From contig VXBP01002705.1 in the NCBI GenBank assembly GCA_013400115.1, positions 5,461 to 69,460 of the forward strand: 64,000 nt of DNA, written 5' to 3'. Positions 46,007 to 57,722 of the stretch are shown in pieces (position 1 is the first letter of the stretch; every line of letters starts with the position of its first letter). The position numbers and the translations under genes were made by a program. Below the pieces are notes generated by a model, which did not search any database, was not told the DNA's origin, and was given only the letters and a program-made list of their open reading frames with translations. The DNA is from Rhinopomastus cyanomelas (Eukaryota; Chordata; Aves; Bucerotiformes; Rhinopomastidae).

Positions 46007-46762
46007 AAAAGGACCTGGGCTATTGGTTGACAGCTGGCTAAACAGAAGTCACCAGTGTGCTCAGGTGGCTGAGAAGACCAATAGCATACGGTGTGGCCAG
46101 CACAAGTAGGGAAGTGATTGTTCCACTGTACTCAGCACTGGTGAGGCAGTAACTTGAGTAAACTTTTCAGAGTTGAGCATCTCAACACAACAAAGACATT
46201 GAAGTGGTGGATCAGGTTCAAAGGAGGGCTACAAGGTTGTTGAATGGTCTGGAGAACAAGAGTAATGAGGAATGGCTGAGGTAACTGGGGGTGTTCAGTC
46301 TGAAGTAAAGGAGGCTGAAGAGGGACTTTAATGCTCTCTACAGCTACCCGAAAGGAGGTAGTGCAGAGGCGGGGCTAGTCTCTTCTCCCAGGTAACAAGA
46401 GATAGGACAAAAGGAAATGGGCTCGAATTGTGCCAGGAGATGTTTAGGCTGGATATTATGAAACAATGAATTACAGAAAAGTTTGCGGAGCATTGGAATG
46501 GGTTACCCAGAAAAGAAGTGGAGTCAACCAACCCTGGAGGGATTTAGAAGGTCTGTAGAAGTGGTTCTGACGGACATGGTTTAGTGGTCACCTGGCAATA
46601 TTGGGTTAACAACTGGACTTGACGATCTTAATGGTCTCTCAGCTAAAATGAGTGGATGTGGCCCTTAGGGATATGGTCTAGTGGTTAGAAACTAGGAGAA
46701 AAGGTTGGACTCTATGACCCTGGAGGTCCTTTCCAGCCATGATGATTCTGTGTGATTCTGTG
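46007..46762 (+). mobile_element. CR1 fragment, older CR1-C/Y-like, with second tail appended
   Basis: ORF2 C-terminus from the region coding for 'KDLGVLVD' (46007) onward, with many substitutions and stops, then a 3' UTR with GGACTTGACGATCTTAATGG (to about 46642). In place of octamers, a second tail-like unit follows (about 46645-46762: GTGGATGTGGCCCTTAGGGA, then ggtctagtggtt and GACCCTGGAGGTCCTTTCCA) and ends in ATGATTCTGTGTGATTCTGTG. This is either an older double-tailed form or a second CR1 end inserted at the first one's 3' terminus. Confidence 0.85.
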
Positions 46763-47711
46763 AAAGCAAGCCTACCTGCGTGATGTGGCCTATGAAAACC
46801 ACTCAACGAGCTAACATAACCTTTCAAGGTATACAGACTGGTCTGGTATTTCTCACCTGCCTTAATCCCACCCATAAATGATGCTGCAGAGAGTACCAGA
46901 TCCAGGCTCAGCCTTCTGCTGAAAAGTAATGCCTAAAGTCATCCTTCCAGGCCCCACACACCCACCAGATGATGCAGAAGAAACAGCATGTCCACAGGGA
47001 CAACTGATTTTCAGGTGGCCTCTGATTACTTCCCATCCTGTCATGAGCAGCTGGCTTAGAGGAAGAAAGTAACATGGGGTGGCACCCAGCCTCCTTGCTT
47101 TATAAAGGCAATTTATAGTAAAATCTACTGAAATCAGCACAGCCATGAGCTTGCTTTTTATAACAGAATTTTCTGTGCATAGAAATACTGTAAAACAAAC
47201 TGGTTTTGATGTGAAAACTGTTTTATATAAAAGGTAAAATTACTGTGTTTATATCCAGGTCATGCCAGAATAATATATTTGACTGAAATAGTTACAGTAA
47301 TTTTTAACACCATAAAATATGCTGCATATCAGACAGAACTGTGAGCGTTCTTCCCTTTCATATTTATGAACTTCAGTATGGAAGCTAAAAAGCGAGTGAT
47401 TTGAATAGATGTGGTGTTGATGGGACTGTGCTTTTTCTAAAATTTCATATTGTGCTATCAGAAGCCAGCTGGGAGACTAAAGAAACAGCCTTCGTGAAAT
47501 TCATTCAGAATGCCTGTGTTTAGCATGAGTGATGTGCAGTTCTTTTGTCACATTTGGGTTTTTTGGATTGTTTTAAATAGCAAACACACACACACAAAAG
47601 TTCTAAGGCAATGCTTGGAGAGAAGTGTGACACAGCTTCTGCCCAAAGGAGCAATGAGCAATCTACATTTTTAGCCATCTCCACATAAAAGTGTAATCTT
47701 GCTGAGTAAAT
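46763..47711. other. Unique sequence with a short CA repeat
   Basis: A short CA repeat lies at 47583-47596. Nothing else recognised. Confidence 0.5.
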
Positions 47712-47756
47712 CCCACATTTTATCAGTGATCTGGATGAGGGGATTGAGGGTGCAAG
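47712..47756 (+). mobile_element. Older CR1, RT piece left of nested insertion
   Basis: About 45 bp coding for the 'FISDLDEGIEGA' segment just upstream of the RT catalytic motif C. The reading continues in frame at 48774 (GAS/FSKSADDTKWG), which shows that the two pieces were one element before a 1 kb insertion split them. Sequence to the left of 47712 is not recognisably CR1, so the older element is 5' truncated here. Confidence 0.8.
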
Positions 47757-48773
47757 TTATGTTCTACTCATTACTTCCATTTTCAAGTGAGGACATGGAA
47801 TAGAAGGATTCAGTCCATAAATGCCTGGCTATGAGAATGGTGCTACCGGCAGGGCTTTGGGTTCTTTGATAATGGCTGGTTTTGTAAGACACCAGACCTG
47901 ACAGCTGCATATGGGAGAGGTTTATCTCAGAAGGGAAAAAGGGTTCTGGGACAGAAACTGACAGGGCTCATTCAGAGGACTTTAAACTAGATTCGAAGGA
48001 AGGTAGGGTTATTTCTGGGTGGGCCACAGTGGGGCAGAACTCTAGTATTTATGAAGACCAGGAGGCTTCCTACCTTCCTAGGGTGAAATCAGAGTGCGTG
48101 GCTCACTCTCTGAAATGCCTGTACACCAGCATGGGGAGTAAGTAGGAGGAGTTAGAAATCTGTGTTCGGTCAGGAGATTATGATCTGGTGGCAATTACAG
48201 AGACCTGGTGGGACAGCTCACAGGACTGGAATGTGGTCGTGGACAGCTATGTCCTTTTCAGGAGGGACGGACCAGCAAGGTGAGATGGTGGAATAGCTCT
48301 TTATGTGAAAGACCAACTGGAACGTACCTCCAGGGGAGGATGAAGAGAGAGCTGAGAGTTTGCAGGTGTGGATTAAAGGGCAGGTGGGCATGAGTGACGC
48401 TGTCGTGGGTGTCTATTACAGGCCACCAGATAAAGACAAGGAAGCTGATGAGGCCTTCTACTGGTAGCTGACAGCAGCCTCACAGCTACAGGCCCTGGTT
48501 CTCATGGGGGATATTTAACTACTTTGATATTTGCTGGAAGTTGTACTCATATAAATAGGAGAAGGAACTTCTTCACAGTGAGAGTGACAGATCACTGGAA
48601 TGGGCTGCCCACGGGGGTTGTGGAGTCTCCTTCTCTGCAGACGTTTAAAACCTGCCTGGACATGTTCCTGTGAGATTTGCTCTAGGTGATCCTGCTGTGG
48701 CAGGGGGATTGGACTAGATGATCTTTTGAGGTCCCTTCCAGTCACTAATCTTCTGTGATTCTGTCAGTGGCAG
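47757..48773 (+). mobile_element. Nested CR1, internally deleted, inserted into older CR1
   Basis: The first 780 bp (to about 48540) match the CR1 region leading into ORF2 and the endonuclease N-terminal half: GTCAGGAGATTATGATCTGG near 48170 (the 'YDVVAITETWW' region), AGGAGGGACGGACCAGCAAG near 48260, and the 'MGD' active-site region near 48505-48515, which reads ATGGGGGATATTTAACTACT with the frame broken. At about 48541 it jumps to the end of ORF2 and a family P tail (48544-48768: RRNFFTVRVTDHWNGLPTGV equivalent, then ggactagatgatcttttga) with a CTTCTGTGATTCTGTCAG end. The whole RT is missing. GCAAG at the left edge and GGCAG at the right may be a degenerate target-site duplication. Confidence 0.78.
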
Positions 48774-49617
48774 CTTCAGCAAATCTGCAGATGACACCAA
48801 ATGGGGTAGGTGTGTTGATGTGCTTCAGGGTAGGAAAGCTCTGCAGAGGGACCTGGATTGATTAGCCGAGGTCAACTGTGTGAGGATTAACAAGATCAAG
48901 TGCCAAGTGCAACACTGCAGTCAAAAGAACCTCATGAAATGCTGCAGGTTTGAGGAAGAGTGGCTGGAGAGCTGCTTGACAGAGAAGGACCTGGGGGTGC
49001 TGACCGCCAACTGAACACGAGCCAGCAGTGTTCCTAGGTGGCCAACAAGGCCAACAGCATCCTGGCCTGCATCAGAAATAGTGTGTCCAGCAGGACTACA
49101 GAAGCGATCATCACCCTGTACCTCACCTAGAAGACCGAGATCAGTTTTGGACGCTTCAATATAAAAAGTACATTGAAGTGCTAGAGTGCATCCAAAGAAG
49201 GGCCTGCATGACAAGACTTAGGAGGATTGGATGAGGGAATTGGAGTCTGTTTAGCTTGTAGAAAAGGAAACTGAGAAGAGACCTTATTGGTCTTTACAGC
49301 CACCTGAAAGGAAGTTGCAGAAATGAGGAGGTCAGTCTCTTTTCCGAAGTCACTAGCAATACAGCAAGAGAAAACGACATCAAGTTGTGCCAGGGGAGGT
49401 TTAGATTGGATGTCAGGAAAAATGCCTTTACTGAAAGAGTAGTCAGGCACTGCAACAGACTGTCCAGGGAGGAGGTGGAGTCACCATCCCTGGAAGTGTT
49501 CAAAAAACATGTAGATGTGGCACTTGGAAACGTGGTTCAGTGGGCATGGCGGCACTGGATTGATGGTTGGACTGGATGATCTTGGAGGTCTCTTCCAACC
49601 TAATATTTCTATGATTT
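48774..49617 (+). mobile_element. Older CR1 (CR1-C/Y-like), RT-to-tail piece right of nested insertion
   Basis: Starts within the RT just before motif C (FSKSADDTKWG; the usual FADD reads SADD) and continues through the whole C-terminal part of ORF2 and 3' UTR. It ends with GGACTGGATGATCTTGGAGG and a single TATTTCTATGATT octamer. The frame at 49385-49579 reads CQGRFRLDVRKNAFTERVVR. Several stops and indels (for example near 48867 and 49125) mean it is long dead. It pairs with 47712-47756. Confidence 0.92.
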
Positions 49618-51390
49618 TACTGGTGAAATAACTGCAACAGTAGTATTTAAAGATATTTAAAGGTGACAGAATTTTCACATACTTCATACAGCTACCTCAA
49701 CAACTATCCATTCTCCACAGTACCTAAATTTCCCAACAGCCAAGATTGTCCAGTGTTGTCCGTGCACGAAAATGTGTGATGGGCTCTTTGCAGTCTGAGT
49801 AATGTGGCCTTGAAACAAAGAATGGAAAATTGCCTAAAAGTGGTTACTTGTCAGGATTTACAGGTGGGCACAGCACTGATGTAAACTTACAATGAGAAGA
49901 TTTGGGTGGAGATAAGAAGAAGTAGACTTCACAGGACGTCAGAATTTTGAAGTCTCTGTTAAATTATTTGCTTTATCAAACAAGATGATGCCCAAGAAGA
50001 AAATCTGCAAAAATTGCTCTGTGGTTTATAAATCGTTATTATTGTACGGTCAGCAGAAATTCTCCATCTTTACACATAATTGAACTTAATGTGAAAAGTC
50101 TAATTAAATTCAGGAATGTGGGAAAATTCCCTGAGGATACAAGCACTGTGATTACAGTACTTACTGCGGTAAGCCTTAACATACAGCAGAGCGCACAGGG
50201 CCAGACCCTCTGGACTACATTTAACATGTTGCAGAACATTAGTAAATACAAGTAGGAGGTGTTAAATATACTCATGCCAGGTTCACATGGGGAATTTTCT
50301 CAGGTAATAATTGAAAGGCTTCTGTTACTATATAAATAAAATATACGTATTTGTACTTTTCCTAGGAAGGCCAGGGTTATGTTAATTAGTTCTTGCTACT
50401 CCTTTTCATCATCCTTGCCTACACAGACCACGCACAGTACAGCTGAGTCTCTTGGCTTATACTCTCTACAGTTATGTAGGCTTAATCAGTTAAAATAGTT
50501 AATGAAGCAAGAAAAGGAAAGAAAAGGGTAAAAGAAGAGGGGTGAAGAGTGGGGGAAAGAGTCTCAGAGGTTTTTCAGATGATTCCCAGTCTCCTCCAAT
50601 TGATCAGTTGGGTTTCGGGGAGTGGGGCACAAAGAGTTCAAATCAAATCCTTGTTATGTCTTTGCTGTTGAAATAATGCTGAAGACTTAGAGTCAAACAT
50701 TCATCCTGTTTTTTCATTTTCTGTTCTCAGTGAGGCTGAATCTGGGGGGGGGGTTGGTGGCTGTAGGCCAGTGGCCACCAACTGGGCTAGCAAAACTGAG
50801 CAAGCTGCATTATGTATCAGTTCTTGTCAGGGCAGCTTGGTAAAGGGCCTTTGGAATGTTCTGTAGACACAGCTGTAAGCTAAAATATACTTGTTAACTT
50901 TCATACAAAGTCTTTATGACTAAAACAAAGCCTCTTTTCACTAATACTCAATAGTCTCTCTTATTTGTAAAGCAGCAAAAGATCCAAAATCAAATGGAAT
51001 TATTGAAGTACCCACTTAAAAAGATCTCAGCAAGCTAATTACAAACAAAAGGGTATATAATAAAATCAATAGCAAACAGAAAACTTATGGATGTAAAGAT
51101 CTGGTAAGAAAAGGTAAGGCAAAAGAGATCCACTTGGATCACATGGGAAATTTTCCCCTGATTTAAGCTGAAGTAGCACCACTAACATGTCAGGTTTCTG
51201 TATGCAAATCATGTAGATTCCATACATATGTACTGTCGTCTTGCCTTCATGATATAACATACTGAAATCCCTCGTGAGCCATTTTGTGGATGACTGAAAT
51301 GATCTCCATCAAATAAAAACCCAACCAAGCTAAAAAAAATCTGAAACCTAAGCAAAACCTTCACTCAGACAAAAATACATTCAGCACAGA
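49618..51390. other. Unique sequence with a G-run
   Basis: A run of ten G lies at 50744-50753. Purine-rich stretch around 50500-50560. No gene or repeat family was recognised. Confidence 0.5.
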
Positions 51391-51711
51391 GAATCATAGA
51401 ATCATTAGGGATTGGAAGGGACCTCGAAAGATCATCTAGTCCAATCCCCCTGACACAGCAGGATCACCTAGACCCAGTCAAACAGGGAAATATCCAGGAG
51501 AGTCTTAAATGTCTCCAGTGACTCCACAACTCCCCTGGGGAGCCTGTCCCAGTGTTTTGTTACCCTCACTGTGAAGAATATTCTTCTTCTGATATTTATG
51601 TGGAAATTCCTATGTTCCAGTTTACAACCATTGCCCCTCGTCCTGCCACTAGATGCCACTGAGAAGAGCCTGGCTCCATCCTCCTGACACCCACCCCTCA
51701 AATATTTGTAA
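51391..51711 (-). mobile_element. CR1 3' fragment, family P, cut by contig join
   Basis: Minus-strand tail (GAATCATAGAATCATTAGGG on the plus strand) and ORF2 C-terminus with YKYLRGGCQEDGARLFSVAS near 51640-51711 and a frameshift in the RRIFFTVRV region. It ends abruptly at the N at 51712 although the coding region should continue, so the missing part is lost from the assembly, not necessarily from the genome. Confidence 0.93.
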
Positions 51712-51712
51712 N
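51712..51712. other. Single-N contig join
   Basis: CR1 stops at this N, and unrelated unique sequence follows. Same type of mark as the three Ns at 5294, 6622 and 7706, so hidden missing or mis-joined sequence is likely. Confidence 0.8.
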
Positions 51713-52127
51713 GAGATTTGTATCCCACTGCAAGACTGTACAAACCAGTGCTCTACAAACTAGAAAAATACTGCCAAGCAAAGCTACTGTTTGTGAACCC
51801 CCTGGCCTTCTAAGGGCGATCATACATCTCTCCTTTCAGAGCATTTTGCTTTCTCTGTCATTTCACAAGCACTCACAAATCATCACAACTTCAAACAAAG
51901 CCCTACCGTTGTGAACACAAGGCTAATAAAGGGACCAGCATATTAAGGAGGCACAGAATTATGCTGTACTGTACAATTCCCGAGGGACTTCTGGTTTTTT
52001 CATTTGCTCAGCTTCCTCCTGTAGTCTGTGTGAGATTTGGGTTGGCTGCTGGGCTGCTAAACAGTCTGCTGGAAAAGCATCACAACCCTGACAACTACAT
52101 GTTTTGCTACAGAAACATCTTTCATGC
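51713..52127. other. Unique sequence, nothing recognised
   Basis: About 415 bp. A short frame runs into the CR1 at 52128. No gene was recognised. Confidence 0.5.
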
Positions 52128-52330
52128 AATCACAGGAACACAGAAAGTTAGGGGCTGGAAGGGATCTCAAAAGATTTTCTAGTCCAACCCCCTCTGCCAG
52201 AGCAAGATCACTTCAGTAGGTCACACAGGAACGCGTCCAGTACTGAGAACAGGGGGATAATCACCTCTCTACTCCTGTTGACCACAGCATTCCTGACACA
52301 AACCAGGATTCTGTTGGCCTGTCTAACCTC
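52128..52330 (-). mobile_element. CR1 fragment, family P-like, internally deleted
   Basis: Minus-strand tail and UTR at 52128-52240, joined directly at 52240/52241 to a segment of the ORF2 region 'RPTRILVCVRNAVVNRSREVIIPLFSV' (plus strand ACCACAGCATTCCTGACACA near 52281). About 450-500 bp that normally lie between the two are absent, a simple internal deletion. Confidence 0.85.
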
Positions 52331-52960
52331 AGTTAATATCTTCTTCTTTTCATTTTCATTATAGGGATCAGAGTTATGCATCTGTGGTGTATCGTCTGAT
52401 GCATGTGGCTTCTGAAAAGAGAGGAGAAAGCAGAAGCATCTTTGTCAGTAAAGAAATCTACGCCTTTCCTCATAAAACCTTGGGCTTCTAAAGTATTAAC
52501 TTTACTTGACAGTATATTTCCAGTTTGTACAGCTTTAAGCTTAACTGTCTGTCAGAAAATTATATAAATCTGATTGCCCCTGTCAGAGCCAGATATGATT
52601 TAGCTCTCAGATTTCCCAGAAATGATGTTCCTTATCCTTTAGAGATGGAAGTGGTGCGCTGCCAGTACAACCAGCATCTTATTATAGAGCCTGAAGTATT
52701 TGATGCTGGGTTTGTGTGATGCTGCATTCATTTGCAAAGGCATTGACCGCAGAAAAGGCAGTAATATCCACCCTCAAAACACAGTGGAGTGGACCCATGA
52801 GGGGTCTGCCTGGAGTCATGGAGAGTAGGGGTTTGAGACTGATGAAAGGTCTGATTTGGCCAGATAAATCTGAGTGTTCTCTGCCTGCAGGCAACTCGTG
52901 TTACAAAATAGGACTTCAACACCCTACCCAACAGCAGCAGCCAAGCAGCTTGTTCAAACA
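52331..52960. other. Unique sequence with several open frames
   Basis: After a good acceptor-like sequence (pyrimidine-rich, then ATTATAG ending at 52364) an open frame of 41 codons runs to a TAA at 52489. Another (64 codons) follows at 52525-52719 and another (86 codons) from 52716, overlapped by an 84-codon minus-strand frame. None matches a family I know. See findings. Confidence 0.4.
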
Positions 52961-53310
52961 GCAGACTGAGGGGTGACCTCATTAATGTCTATATATATTT
53001 GGGGGGTGGGTGTCAGGAAGATGGAGCTGGGCTTTTCTCAGTGTTGTGTAGTGATAGGACGAGAGGCAGTTGTTGTGAGCTGGAACATAGAAGGTTCCAC
53101 ATCAATTTGAGAAACAACTTTTTCACAGTGAGGGTGACAGAGCACTGGAGCAGGCTGCCCAGGGAGGTTGTGGAGTCTCCTTCACTGGAGATGTTGAAGA
53201 CCTGCCTGGATGTGTTCCTGTGTGACTTGGTCTAGATGATCCTGCTGTGTCAGGGGGATTGGACTAGATGATCTTCCGAGGTCCCTTCCAACCCCTAATG
53301 ATTCTATGAT
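52961..53310 (+). mobile_element. CR1 3' fragment, family P
   Basis: Starts in the region coding for 'LRGDLINVYIY', then GGGCQEDGAGLFSVLCSDRT and FFTVRVTEHWSRLPREVVES, with an open frame at 52999-53235 that ends at the natural stop. The 3' UTR ends with the GGACTAGATGATCTTCCGAG box and GATTCTATGATCC. Little diverged, about 350 bp. Confidence 0.93.
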
Positions 53311-54445
53311 CCCATGACTGTCACTGGGAACCCAGAACAGCTTCAAAGGCTTAAATGAGGAAACATTCCTGGAAAATGGTCAGCACAACCCAAGCACATT
53401 CCCGTGGTGGCTACGACACAAATCACAGACCATCCAACAACTAGGCATGGAGAAGACTACAATGCATTGGCCAGCCCCTACTCCCACTCTGCATCAGAAT
53501 CAATTTGGTGGAACATTTTTATTTCCACATAAAGGCAAAGCCTGCTTGAACTCATACATTCATCACACTGCGAGTCTATCTCCCCCTTTTTACTTGTTTT
53601 CCATCTTTGAGTAATGACTTGGGTAAAACATAAAATTGCTAATTTGCTATGTTAGACTTTTCAGACTTGTTAGTTCAGTGCTTTAAGCTGTGCCTGCTGA
53701 AATCTGTGCTTTGCATATGCCTCAGAAGTACTGCAAGGTACTCGGAAGTATCGCTTATGAGAGCTCTGAAGTGTTTAAATATGATTAAGGTCCCCCAATG
53801 ACAAGCCATATCACACAAATGCTCCACATGCTGGTACAGCAGCTGCTACAACCTATTAAGTCATTATTCAATTTCTCAATTTTTTCTTTAAGATAAAAGT
53901 AGAAACCATATCATTCCAATAAAGCCAGTCCATTTAGCATATAAACCCAGGGAAATTAACAGAATGAGGCCAGTCAACAAGAGCTTTGCACTAAAACAAG
54001 GATCAATAACATCAAGATGGCAAGCAGTTGGGAGAATGGCCTGGTGATTTCATCTCAAGACTACTCATTTTTGACAGGTTCTTGGACACAGTTTAGGCTG
54101 AATTTAATCCTGCAATTTCTACTGGTACATTCTCGTGTAATAACGCTGAAACCTGGATTGTTGTCTGCATCTCATTCCCACCTTAATTTATGTCTAAAAA
54201 TACTCATTTCAGAGCTGTAACAGTTCAAATACCTTCTCATTAGCAGAAAACTAATTCCTGAGCTCATTCCAGGGACAATTAAGTCAGAAAAGCAAATAAG
54301 ATTTCAGAAATCCCTTACAGAAGGGAAGGTTCAACCTAATGCCCACAAGTACATGATGGCAAAGTATAATTCAGGGTTAGTAGGGAATACAGCCTCAGAC
54401 TACGCACAAGAGTTCACAAGAGCCAGGTTATCAACAGCCTTGCTC
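53311..54445. other. Unique sequence, nothing recognised
   Basis: No gene or repeat was recognised beyond chance frames of 67 codons or fewer. Confidence 0.5.
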
Positions 54446-54783
54446 GGAGGGCAACGAAGACGACTGGAGATCTGGAGCTCCTGCTTTATAAGGAAAGGTT
54501 GAGATTGCTGTGTCTGTTTAGCTTTTTGAGAAGACTGAGAGGAGACCTGATCCACCCCTATAAACATCTCCAGCATGGCTGTAGGGAGGACAGTGTCAGA
54601 CTGTTTCTTGTTGTGCCCAGTGACAGGACAAGGAGCACTGGGCACAAGCTGGAACACAAGAAGTTTCATTTAGAAACAAGGAACAACTTCTTCACTGTGT
54701 AAGTGATAAAGCAGTGGAGCAGGCTGCCCAGAGAGGCTGCAGATTCTCCTCCTTAGAGCAGCCCTCTAAATGGGTTCTGCACC
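54446..54783 (+). mobile_element. CR1 fragment, divergent subfamily, 3' end missing
   Basis: Translates to RRATKTTGDLELLLYKERLR-like sequence, then FLRRLRGDLIHPYKHLQHGC (54520-54585), REDSVRLFLVVPSDRTRSTG and a shortened FFTV motif at 54688-54699. A TAA follows at 54700. It fades near 54783 without recognisable UTR or octamers. It differs from family P at many positions, so it is another, older subfamily or a heavily mutated copy. Confidence 0.82.
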
Positions 54784-57722
54784 ACTAGATCTTAAACTCA
54801 CCTAAAGCTCTGCTACATTTCCAAAAACCTCTATCCTTTGCAATGCCACTAACACAGGTTCCCTGCTTAAAAAGGCCTCAGTAACAGCAAAAGTTGTTGG
54901 TTTCCAGCCCCACCATCATCACCAGTTAAGCTTCACCATGTGCAAACCAAGCTAGAGTTATGCCAGTTCTTCCCACTCTTTCTTACTCACATTTCTCCCC
55001 ATGTAGGTCCAAATAGGATGCAGGAGTGCCTGGAGAAAAAGTGTAGTGGAAAGGAAAGGCTTTTTTGCCAGAAAAGTGAACTGTGTTCTAACATGGTCTT
55101 AGAGGTGGGGAAAATGCCTGAGTATCTCACACAAAAAGGAACCTTTTTTTCCAAATCTTCTGATGCCTACACATAGCGTAACTGAGCTTCAATCTGGTGC
55201 AAGCTTCCTCACCAGTCAGCTTAAGAAAAGTCTGAATTCAGTTAAAACCTATTTCCCTGAACGCTGTGGTCAGCTTGAACTTAAAAGGTAAACGGAGACC
55301 ATCACATGAACGTGCTTTCTTGCAGAAGTGTCAGTATCTCCCATTAGGAGCCAGACTAGGAAACCAGTGAAATATGCTGCACTCAGCACTTTTTCCATGC
55401 TGCAAGATGTCCCAGCCAGCCTCCAGAAGTACCTACACAAACACCGAGAAACTATTACACAAAGGAGAACAGTTCTGGATTTCAGCTGCAGGTGGTAGAA
55501 CTGTTATGAAGCACTGAGTCACATAAGGTGAAGAATTCTTCATTAAGAGCCCTTGACACTTCACAAACACAGATAATAGAAAAGTAGCCCAGACCAAGTT
55601 GCTCAGCAGTTCAGAAAAAAACCAAACAAATGTGTGTGGAAAGAGAGGGAACCATGTAAGGGCTGTCTTTTGTTTGGGTTTCATTTCTTTGTTAGATCAA
55701 TAGAAAACTCCACAAGACTTCAAAACCATGAGGCTAGTATCAGTACTTGGTGGTGGTTCTCCCTGATCAGAACCTGACCGGAGCCCTATGTGTCACACTG
55801 TCCAAATGTTTGCATCGCTGATGACACAGTTTGCCCTTAATGGCTTCAATACTGTTAAAAGCCCCTCCAGAACTAGACAGTTATATTCTAAAAATAACCA
55901 CAACCATCATGCACCCATACATCGAGCCATGTCACAGCACATTTTGGAGAAGAGAGATGCCATCTGTGAATCTAAGCCATTTTATGCCAGCTGAACCTTC
56001 AACACAACTGTAACTCACTTTCCCAAAACATGTCTCTTGGCACCGTGTACTGCAGGGTTTCCTCTGCAGCACTCATTTCAAAGTGTATTTACAACGTAAG
56101 AAAAAACCCTCATATCCCAATTGATGGCATATGGTACGTTAGTTGTACTTTTCATCTTCTTGCTCCATATTTTCTAATTCAGGAATCTTTCCTCCTGGCA
56201 CAGTTGTGCACAGATCTAAAACATTCAAACACATGCACATGCCCTCTCATAGTCTTGCTGTCAAGTAAACTGCAGTTTTCCATACCTACCAGCCTCAGTA
56301 ATACATTCAGGTAGGGAGAAACATCCATGATCTTCTCACATGAATAAGGAAGTCTGAACAACTCCTTGATACACATGGGTGACCACAAAAAACAGATCAT
56401 GTCCCTTCTTGCTCAATGGAGGTTCCATGGAAATGACCTGCATGAAGATACCAGCCTGCTTGATAGGGATAATAAAGTTGATGAATAATGATACATTTCC
56501 CGTGATAGTAATTTCATTCATTGAACAGGTTTGACAGTACAGTGAGGTTATTATGTATTATTTTTAGCACCAGAAGTCAATAGCACTATTGTCTTTTTCA
56601 GTTCAATTTGATTTAAACGAAGCTCGCTGTACAGAGAGAATAATGAGAAGCACTGCCTCGGATTAAATGGAAACAGAAATCATGTTCTTAGCAGGGTGTG
56701 TTTTACGACCTGTGAACAGCTTCTTATTTCAGTATTTTGGATCTTTAAATAAAGTGTGTGCTCCAGACAGATGGAAGTCCTTAGGAAATGTGTTTCTCCC
56801 AAAGAGAAATGACAAACTCTTTTGTGAGGAGAGTTGCTGTCAACATGAGCCTGCCGTGGATTGGATGGGCACCGAACCCTTGAGGGAGGAAGATCCCACT
56901 GAGGAATAATCATGTGACTTGGGCATCTGCCCAAGCCTGAGTTCAAGTTCCTTGCTCTAACAACAGCTGTAGCCTGGGGCTTCCATTACCAGAACAAGGC
57001 CCACAAGTCTATCTCAGTGCCTTTTATCCTTGGTAAAAAACTTGGTGCAGCTCTCATATTATTTCACAGTAGAATGGATTTTTTCATATATTCTTTTAAA
57101 TGTCAAACACTTTTTCAAAGCAGAAAAGTTCTTTCTCCTAATAAAAGGAAGCAGCAGGATATGTTTTCCTTATACTACTCTGTTCAGAGGACTTCAGTCT
57201 TCATCTCTTGATGCAAGCAACTACAAAGCTCGCAGTTCCACCATCCACAAAAAGAAATGCAAATTCCCTCTTCTTCTCATTTGAACAAAAGAGATGAGCC
57301 ATTTCTTATTGTAACTCTGGGTGACAAACTGCCCATTCATAACTTTCCAAGTGCTAAAAGACCTACCCGTCTTCTACTCAGGCTTTGCTCCTGCCATCTC
57401 TTGAAATTGCAGGTGTGTTGCACAGAAGTCTGCTCTGCACAAAACAATGAGTGAGGGACTGCCTGGTCACGATTACAACTATCGCATTAAGTAAATTTAT
57501 TAAATTAATTAAATGACAATAATTATACCATCTTTTTTTGAATTTTTAAGAGCTGCAGCTCATTTCCAAGCTTCTCCACCCAAGGATATAAAAGCCCAGG
57601 GGATCCTACCTGACAAATGAGGACATACAAGAGAGTGACAGTATACACAGTGCTTCTGGAAGAAGCTGGCTAGGTGTGCACAGCCTGTTGAGAATTACCA
57701 TGCCATATAAACAGGGTCTCTT
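54784..57722. other. 2.9 kb unique sequence
   Basis: Chance-sized frames (94 codons or fewer) on both strands around 55.4-57.3 kb with no recognised domains. No repeat was recognised. Confidence 0.5.
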
